Position numbers and translations under genes: made by a program. Positions 63,381 through 64,000 of a stretch of DNA of 64,000 nt are shown in pieces (positions within the stretch are counted from its first letter, which is position 1; each line of letters starts with the position of its first letter). The DNA comes from Burkholderiales bacterium (GTDB taxonomy: Bacteria; Pseudomonadota; Gammaproteobacteria; Burkholderiales; Burkholderiaceae_E): the NCBI GenBank assembly GCA_026399835.1, contig JAPLQE010000069.1:81335-145334 (forward strand), read 5' to 3'. Below the pieces are notes generated by a model that made no database searches, was not told the DNA's origin, and worked only from the letters and a program-made list of their open reading frames with translations.

Positions 63381-64000
63381 AGCGGCTCGAATGCCTGCGG
63401 ACCGCGTGCGATACGGCGTCTGAGGAGCTTGAAGACGTCGGGGTCGAAGGGCTCCTCGCCGTCGGGGCCGAGCGCACGCCAGCGGTCGAAGGCCAGGCGA
63501 TCGATGCGACCGGAGTCGGCGTCGCGTTCGACCAGGGCGACCGGGCCTGAGAACGGCCACTCGGGGAATCTCAGCGGCAGCAGCGCCTCGAGCAGGCGCG
63601 CATGGTGTGTCTCCGGGGATTCGTCGCCCGTGCACAGGCCATCGCAGCGGTGTACCTGCCGCGAGAAGCACGCGCCGTCCCGGGCCGACAGACCAAGGGC
63701 GCGGTCGCACAGCCGGTGCGTGCGGCCGAGCGCGGCGAGCGTGGCCCGGGCGCCCGCGCGGCTGCCGAACGGACCGGCAAGGCCGGGCTCGGACAGCGGG
63801 TCGGCGTGCACGAGGTCGGCGAGCGGCACGATGCGCGGCGCGCGACCCGGCACGTCGGGACGCAGGAAGCAGGTGGTCTCGCGTCGGCGCAGCGCGACGT
63901 TGTGCAGCGGCGCGCAGGTCTTGATCCGCTGCATCTCGCGCAGCAGCGCGCCGAACTCGCCCGCGGTGGGTTCGATCTCGAGCGCATGGACCTCGGCGAC
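63371..64000 (-). CDS. UvrC/Cho-like nuclease, probably C-terminal part of a DnaQ-exonuclease/GIY-YIG protein (5' partial)
   Basis: The frame is open to the right end of the window, so only the C-terminal 209 residues are seen. VAEVHALEIEPTAGEFGALL, then REMQRIKTCAPLHN, matches the end of the GIY-YIG domain of UvrC/Cho, where the nuclease core meets the (K/P)xHN segment. Beyond it CFSRQVHRCDGLCTG has spaced Cys as in bacterial Cho and in fused DNA polymerase III epsilon-like proteins. The likely role is incision or exonuclease activity in DNA repair. It is upstream of livH on the same strand. Confidence 0.75.
   Translation of the reverse strand, partial: VAEVHALEIEPTAGEFGALLREMQRIKTCAPLHNVALRRRETTCFLRPDVPGRAPRIVPLADLVHADPLSEPGLAGPFGSRAGARATLAALGRTHRLCDRALGLSARDGACFSRQVHRCDGLCTGDESPETHHARLLEALLPLRFPEWPFSGPVALVERDADSGRIDRLAFDRWRALGPDGEEPFDPDVFKLLRRRIARGPQAFEPLAR

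Overview
The window is GC-rich DNA from a betaproteobacterium, most likely of the order Burkholderiales. The evidence is DUF3579 and DUF3460 proteins, an EarP-type elongation factor P pair with Arg32, a LEA-type Tat lipoprotein, and the general gene mix. The genus cannot be fixed from sequence alone; AOR clusters of this kind are also known from Aromatoleum (Rhodocyclales). No rRNA, tRNA, CRISPR array, insertion sequence or phage gene was seen. Genes run off both ends: clpA on the left and a UvrC/Cho-like nuclease gene on the right.

Layout. 0-6 kb: clpA with a strong terminator, an OmpR/histidine-kinase pair, an orphan ECF sigma factor and an unrecognised protein. 6-10 kb: argD-argF, divergent from a DUF3579 gene and a receiver protein with Glu at the phospho-acceptor site. 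10-18 kb: earP-efp, a PIN/aminotransferase/lipoprotein operon, yaaA, a DUF3460-scpA-murB-OmpA-like operon and a small lipoprotein gene. 18-23 kb: metG and a SulP transporter gene on the minus strand, divergent from apbC/mrp.

23-39 kb is a molybdenum/tungsten island. It holds modABC behind a ModE-type palindrome and two different ModE-related regulators. An aldehyde:ferredoxin oxidoreductase operon follows (AorA ferredoxin, AorB W/Mo subunit, AorC flavoprotein, a MoaD-like protein and a small unknown). Facing it is a six-gene operon for a carbon-monoxide-dehydrogenase-like Mo hydroxylase (CoxS, CoxL, CoxM, a MoxR ATPase, a VWA protein and XdhC). The transporter would feed metal to both enzymes. 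aorC carries an internal deletion and frameshift, and CoxL has the AYRGAGR loop of the family that is not proven to oxidise CO.

39-48 kb is mostly housekeeping: dcd, an EamA exporter, leuA, rpsO-pnp with terminator, a small lipoprotein and a NUDIX/metallo-beta-lactamase fusion. 47.7-48.6 kb holds a 5'-truncated 3-hydroxyacyl-CoA dehydrogenase remnant interrupted by a histidine-rich insert of about 80 residues. About 49.7-53.6 kb is visibly less GC-rich. It carries the front half of a membrane GGDEF/EAL protein, an N-acyl-amino-acid-synthase (FeeM)-like acyltransferase and the sensor part of a hybrid histidine kinase, and is a candidate imported signalling module. 55-64 kb encodes fatty/organic acid handling: an acyl-CoA dehydrogenase, then a liv-type ABC importer (livH-M-G-F), an acyl-CoA synthetase and the binding protein on the minus strand, mostly joined by ATGA overlaps.
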